From Sedimenticola sp. (GTDB lineage: Bacteria; Pseudomonadota; Gammaproteobacteria; Chromatiales; Chromatiaceae), in contig JAUUYI010000109.1 of assembly GCA_030590525.1 (NCBI GenBank), positions 1 through 6,846 on the forward strand: a stretch of DNA of 6,846 bases, read 5' to 3'. Below, in pieces: positions 4,674 through 6,846 of the stretch; within the stretch, counting starts at the first letter, position 1, and every line of letters begins with the position of its first letter. Position numbers and translations under genes: made by a program. The notes beneath the pieces were generated by a model. It saw nothing but the letters and a program-made list of their open reading frames with translations, made no database searches and was not told where the DNA came from.

Positions 4674-5687
4674 ATGAGCTTCACAGTCAATGTAGAACCC
4701 AGTGGCCACCAGTTTACCACCGAGCCGGGAGAGAGCATCCTGGATGCTGCAGAGCGGCAGGGTGTCGTGCTTCCATATGGCTGCCGCAACGGCCTTTGCG
4801 GTTCCTGTGCCGGCACCCTGATCTCAGGTGCGGTGAGCTACCCGGAGGAGGTTCAGGAGTCTCTGGAGGCGCAGGCGGAAAACCACTGTCTCACCTGCCA
4901 GGCGGTACCTGCCAGTGACGTGAAGTTACAGATCCATGAGGTTGAAACTGCCCGGGAGATCGAAGTTCGGACCATGCCGAGCAAGGTAGTGGGGCTGGAG
5001 CAGCTCTCCCATGACGTGATGCGGGTCTACCTCAAGCTGCCGGAAAACCAACGCCTGCTGTTCCTGGCCGGCCAATACCTCGATTTTCTGCTGGAGGACG
5101 ATCGGCGGCGTGCCTTTTCCATCGCCAATGCCCCCCACGACGACGAGACCATCGAACTGCATATCCGTTATGTCCAGGGCGGTGAATTCACCGAGCATGT
5201 CTTTGACGGGATGAAAGCGGGGGATATCCTGCGTATCCAGGCGCCCCTTGGTGGTTTTTACCTTCGGGAGGATTCCAGCCGGCCCCTGATCCTGATGGCG
5301 GGAGGTACCGGCTTCGCCCCCTTGAAAGGGATCATCGAGCACGCCTTCCACATCGGGATCGACAACCCCATGCACCTCTACTGGGGTGTGCGTTCGGAGC
5401 GGGATCTCTATCTTGCGGAGTTGCCGCGGCAGTGGGCCGAGGAACATGCCGGTTTCCAGTTTACCCCGGTGCTGTCAGAGCCAGACACGGGATGGAAGGG
5501 GAAAAGTGGATGGGTGCATGAGTCAGTATTGGAGGCGTACCCGGATATGTCGGCTCACGACCTCTACATGAGCGGCCCGCCACCTATGGTATTTGCAGGT
5601 AAGCGGGCATTCATGGCCGCCGGTCTGCCGGAGCAGCAGATGTACTCAGACGTGTTCGAGTGGGCAAAAGATAATCCCAATATATAG
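4674..5687 (+). CDS. 2Fe-2S ferredoxin-fused FAD/NAD(P)H oxidoreductase (CDP-glucoseen reductase-like)
   Basis: Electron-transfer flavoprotein expected to pass electrons from NAD(P)H via FAD to a 2Fe-2S cluster and on to an unknown partner. Domain order over 337 residues: plant-type ferredoxin domain (1-90) with ligands C37, C42, C45 and C75 in the C-x4-C-x2-C-x29-C pattern (YGCRNGLCGSC, then CLTC); FAD-binding barrel (about 97-195) with RAFSIAN (146-152) and PLGGFYLR (191-198); NAD(P)-binding domain (about 203-337) with LMAGGTGFAP (207-216), YMSGPPPM (298-305) and terminal YSDVFEW (324-330). This is the layout of CDP-6-deoxy-3,4-glucoseen reductase (AscD/DdhD) and of oxygenase reductases such as phenol or benzoate types. 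No deoxysugar or oxygenase gene is nearby, so the name is only a class label. The ribosome binding site is weak (AGAAGA, 4664-4669). It appears to be a stand-alone gene, convergent with hemW. Confidence 0.9.
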   Translation: MSFTVNVEPSGHQFTTEPGESILDAAERQGVVLPYGCRNGLCGSCAGTLISGAVSYPEEVQESLEAQAENHCLTCQAVPASDVKLQIHEVETAREIEVRTMPSKVVGLEQLSHDVMRVYLKLPENQRLLFLAGQYLDFLLEDDRRRAFSIANAPHDDETIELHIRYVQGGEFTEHVFDGMKAGDILRIQAPLGGFYLREDSSRPLILMAGGTGFAPLKGIIEHAFHIGIDNPMHLYWGVRSERDLYLAELPRQWAEEHAGFQFTPVLSEPDTGWKGKSGWVHESVLEAYPDMSAHDLYMSGPPPMVFAGKRAFMAAGLPEQQMYSDVFEWAKDNPNI

Positions 5688-5845
5688 CGAGGTTCTAGTC
5701 CTGTTTTGTCAGAGCCGACTTGAGCGAGATCGGTGCAAATTTGTGAAAGATTCGGGCTAGCCTTTTTCTGCCCAAACTCGCCATGAATTTGACGCTGGTT
5801 TTGGTGGAGTCCTCATCTGCCGGCCCCTCGAATGAGCAGCCGGGT
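5688..5845. other. Convergent intergenic region, no gene seen
   Basis: 158 bp between the reductase and hemW stops. It contains the palindromes CAAATTTG (5737-5744) and GGCTAGCC (5755-5762), an imperfect stem TTCGGGC/GCCCAAA (5751-5757 and 5770-5776) with a T5 run in its loop, and CCGGC/GCCGG (5820-5824 and 5839-5843) immediately downstream of the hemW stop. None is a clean intrinsic terminator. The short ORF beginning at 5783 runs antisense into hemW and is not supported. Confidence 0.5.
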
Positions 5846-6846
5846 TCAGGCAAAAATAACTTGCAGATCATTGAGAAACCGCCGCCCGAGCGGGGTGGGT
5901 CGCCACTCCTCCGTCGCTGCAGACAACAGTCCCAGTTCCCGGGCCCGGTCGAGCTGTGGCTGGATGCTCTGAAAGGGAAGCCCGGTGCGTGCCTCGAACA
6001 GAGCGGGCGAAACCCCCCGGTTCAGACGCAGGGCATTGAGCATGAACTCCAGTGGCAGCTCTTCCGCATCCAGCCATCGCCCTCCTGCGATTGAACCGTG
6101 CCTCCCGCTGCCCGCCAGATAACGCTGGGGGTCCTTGGTGCGCCAGCTGCGCCGGATACGGGCGGCCCTGACATCGGTTACCTTTGCGTGGGCGCCGGCA
6201 CCGATACCGAGGTAGTCCCCGAAGGTCCAGTAGTTCAGGTTGTGGCGGCAGGCCGCATCCGGGCGGGCAAAGGCGGAGACCTCATACTGTTCGAAACCGG
6301 CGCTGCCCAGCAACTGGTGCCCCTGCTGCTGCATCTCCCAGATAGCGTCATCCCCGGGCAGCGGTGGGGGGGCGTGATGGAACAGGGTGTTGGGCTCCAG
6401 GGTGAGCTGGTAGTAGGAGATGTGGTCCGGCTCCAGGGCGATCAACTGGTGCATATCCAGCTCTGCCTGTGCCAGGCTTTGCCCTGGCAGGCCGAACATC
6501 AGGTCCAGATTGAGATGCTCGAAGCCAGCGGCCCTGGCGGCGTGGGCCGCTGCTCTTGCCTGCTCCGGGCCGTGGATTCGCCCGAGAGCAGTCAGGCTGG
6601 CCCCGGTCAGGCTCTGGACCCCGATCGAGAGGCGGTTGACTCCGGCCTCTCGGTAGCCGGCGTAGCGCCCTGCCTCGAGGGTCCCGGGATTGGCTTCCAG
6701 TGTCACCTCCAGGTATCTCTGGCACGCCACCCTGGATTGTACCCCTTCCAGCAGAGACTTGATGGATACTGCAGAGAACAGGCTGGGAGTACCTCCGCCG
6801 ATGAATAGGGAGATCAGTTCCCTCTCTTCATCCAGGGGCAGCTGCT
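5846..6846 (-). CDS. hemW: Heme chaperone HemW (radical SAM, formerly 'HemN-like' CPO), N-terminus cut
   Basis: Member of the coproporphyrinogen-dehydrogenase-like radical SAM family that binds heme and transfers it to target proteins; often misannotated as oxygen-independent coproporphyrinogen III oxidase. The minus-strand frame is open to the window edge, so the GTG at 6730 is an internal codon rather than the start: in-frame residues before it include LFIGGGTPSLFS, the conserved SAM-binding GGGTPS. Further motifs are EANPGT, GVNRLSIGVQS, LGRIHGPEQA, FEHLNLDLMFGLPGQS, YQLTLEPNTLF, QYEVSAFARP, CRHNLNYW and YLGIGAGAH, closely matching E. coli HemW. About 332 residues are visible; the missing N-terminal part should carry the CxxxCxxC cluster motif, which cannot be checked here. 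The C-terminal HemN-type domain ends LNDLQVIFA. It is convergent with the reductase gene. Confidence 0.95.
   Translation of the reverse strand, partial: QLPLDEERELISLFIGGGTPSLFSAVSIKSLLEGVQSRVACQRYLEVTLEANPGTLEAGRYAGYREAGVNRLSIGVQSLTGASLTALGRIHGPEQARAAAHAARAAGFEHLNLDLMFGLPGQSLAQAELDMHQLIALEPDHISYYQLTLEPNTLFHHAPPPLPGDDAIWEMQQQGHQLLGSAGFEQYEVSAFARPDAACRHNLNYWTFGDYLGIGAGAHAKVTDVRAARIRRSWRTKDPQRYLAGSGRHGSIAGGRWLDAEELPLEFMLNALRLNRGVSPALFEARTGLPFQSIQPQLDRARELGLLSAATEEWRPTPLGRRFLNDLQVIFA

Noticed and set aside
4926..5447. 173-codon frame antisense to the ferredoxin-reductase gene
   Set aside because: Shadow of a gene with intact cluster, FAD and NAD motifs on the plus strand.
6730..6730. GTG at 6730 as the hemW start codon
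   Set aside because: The frame stays open upstream to the window edge and encodes the conserved GGGTPS motif before this codon, so it is internal.
6098..6808. 236-codon open frame antisense to hemW
   Set aside because: Complement of a well-conserved HemW coding region; Val/Gly-rich shadow with no family resemblance.
1..6846. tRNA or rRNA genes
   Set aside because: No cloverleaf-like sequence with T-arm GTTCRA and matching acceptor ends was found. The GGTTCAAG at 3146-3165 belongs to the 6S 3' hairpin.

Overview
The window looks like a chromosomal segment from a gammaproteobacterium, at roughly 57% GC by eye. Evidence for this is the set of housekeeping genes (rpiA, ilvA, 5-formyltetrahydrofolate cyclo-ligase, hemW), their resemblance to the E. 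coli proteins as I remember them, and a 6S RNA directly upstream of the cyclo-ligase, which is the classic gammaproteobacterial ssrS-fau arrangement. The repeat-rich intergenic regions suggest an environmental lineage, for example sulfur-oxidising Chromatiales or relatives, but that placement is a guess.

Layout, left to right. (1) 1-285, minus: N-terminal 95 codons of ribose-5-phosphate isomerase A, cut by the window edge, with a good sigma70-type promoter. (2) 286-527: divergent intergenic region carrying a heptamer tandem repeat and its inverted partner. (3) 528-2078, plus: biosynthetic threonine deaminase IlvA. (4) 2079-2409: non-coding, with a hairpin, a solo copy of a repeat terminus, a REP/BIME-like paired palindrome and an AT-rich hairpin. 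(5) 2410-3027, minus: 5-formyltetrahydrofolate cyclo-ligase. (6) 3111-3295, minus: 6S RNA with its own promoter, upstream of and co-oriented with the cyclo-ligase. (7) 3296-3680: non-coding, dominated by a 264-bp element with 27-bp terminal inverted repeats, followed by a decamer repeat. (8) 3681-4595, minus: SDR-family NAD(P)-dependent epimerase/dehydratase-like protein whose C-terminal tail is encoded by a heptamer repeat. (9) 4674-5687, plus: a fused 2Fe-2S ferredoxin / FAD / NAD(P)H reductase. (10) 5846-6846, minus: heme chaperone HemW, lacking its N-terminus because of the window edge.

The genes are mostly single transcription units on alternating strands, so there is no pathway operon. 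RpiA (pentose phosphate), IlvA (isoleucine) and the cyclo-ligase (one-carbon folate) are core metabolism. 6S RNA and the cyclo-ligase probably form one transcript. The E. coli order zapA-ssrS-fau-serA-rpiA is partly preserved: ssrS-fau and rpiA are still near each other, but ilvA sits where serA is in E. coli, and zapA is not immediately upstream of the 6S RNA.

I see no defence system, phage, CRISPR array, secretion cluster or obvious new multi-gene system. What stands out is the number of small non-coding repeat families in a short stretch (heptamers of two kinds, a decamer, a BIME-like palindrome pair and a MITE-like nested inverted repeat). One of them appears to have rewritten the end of a protein.
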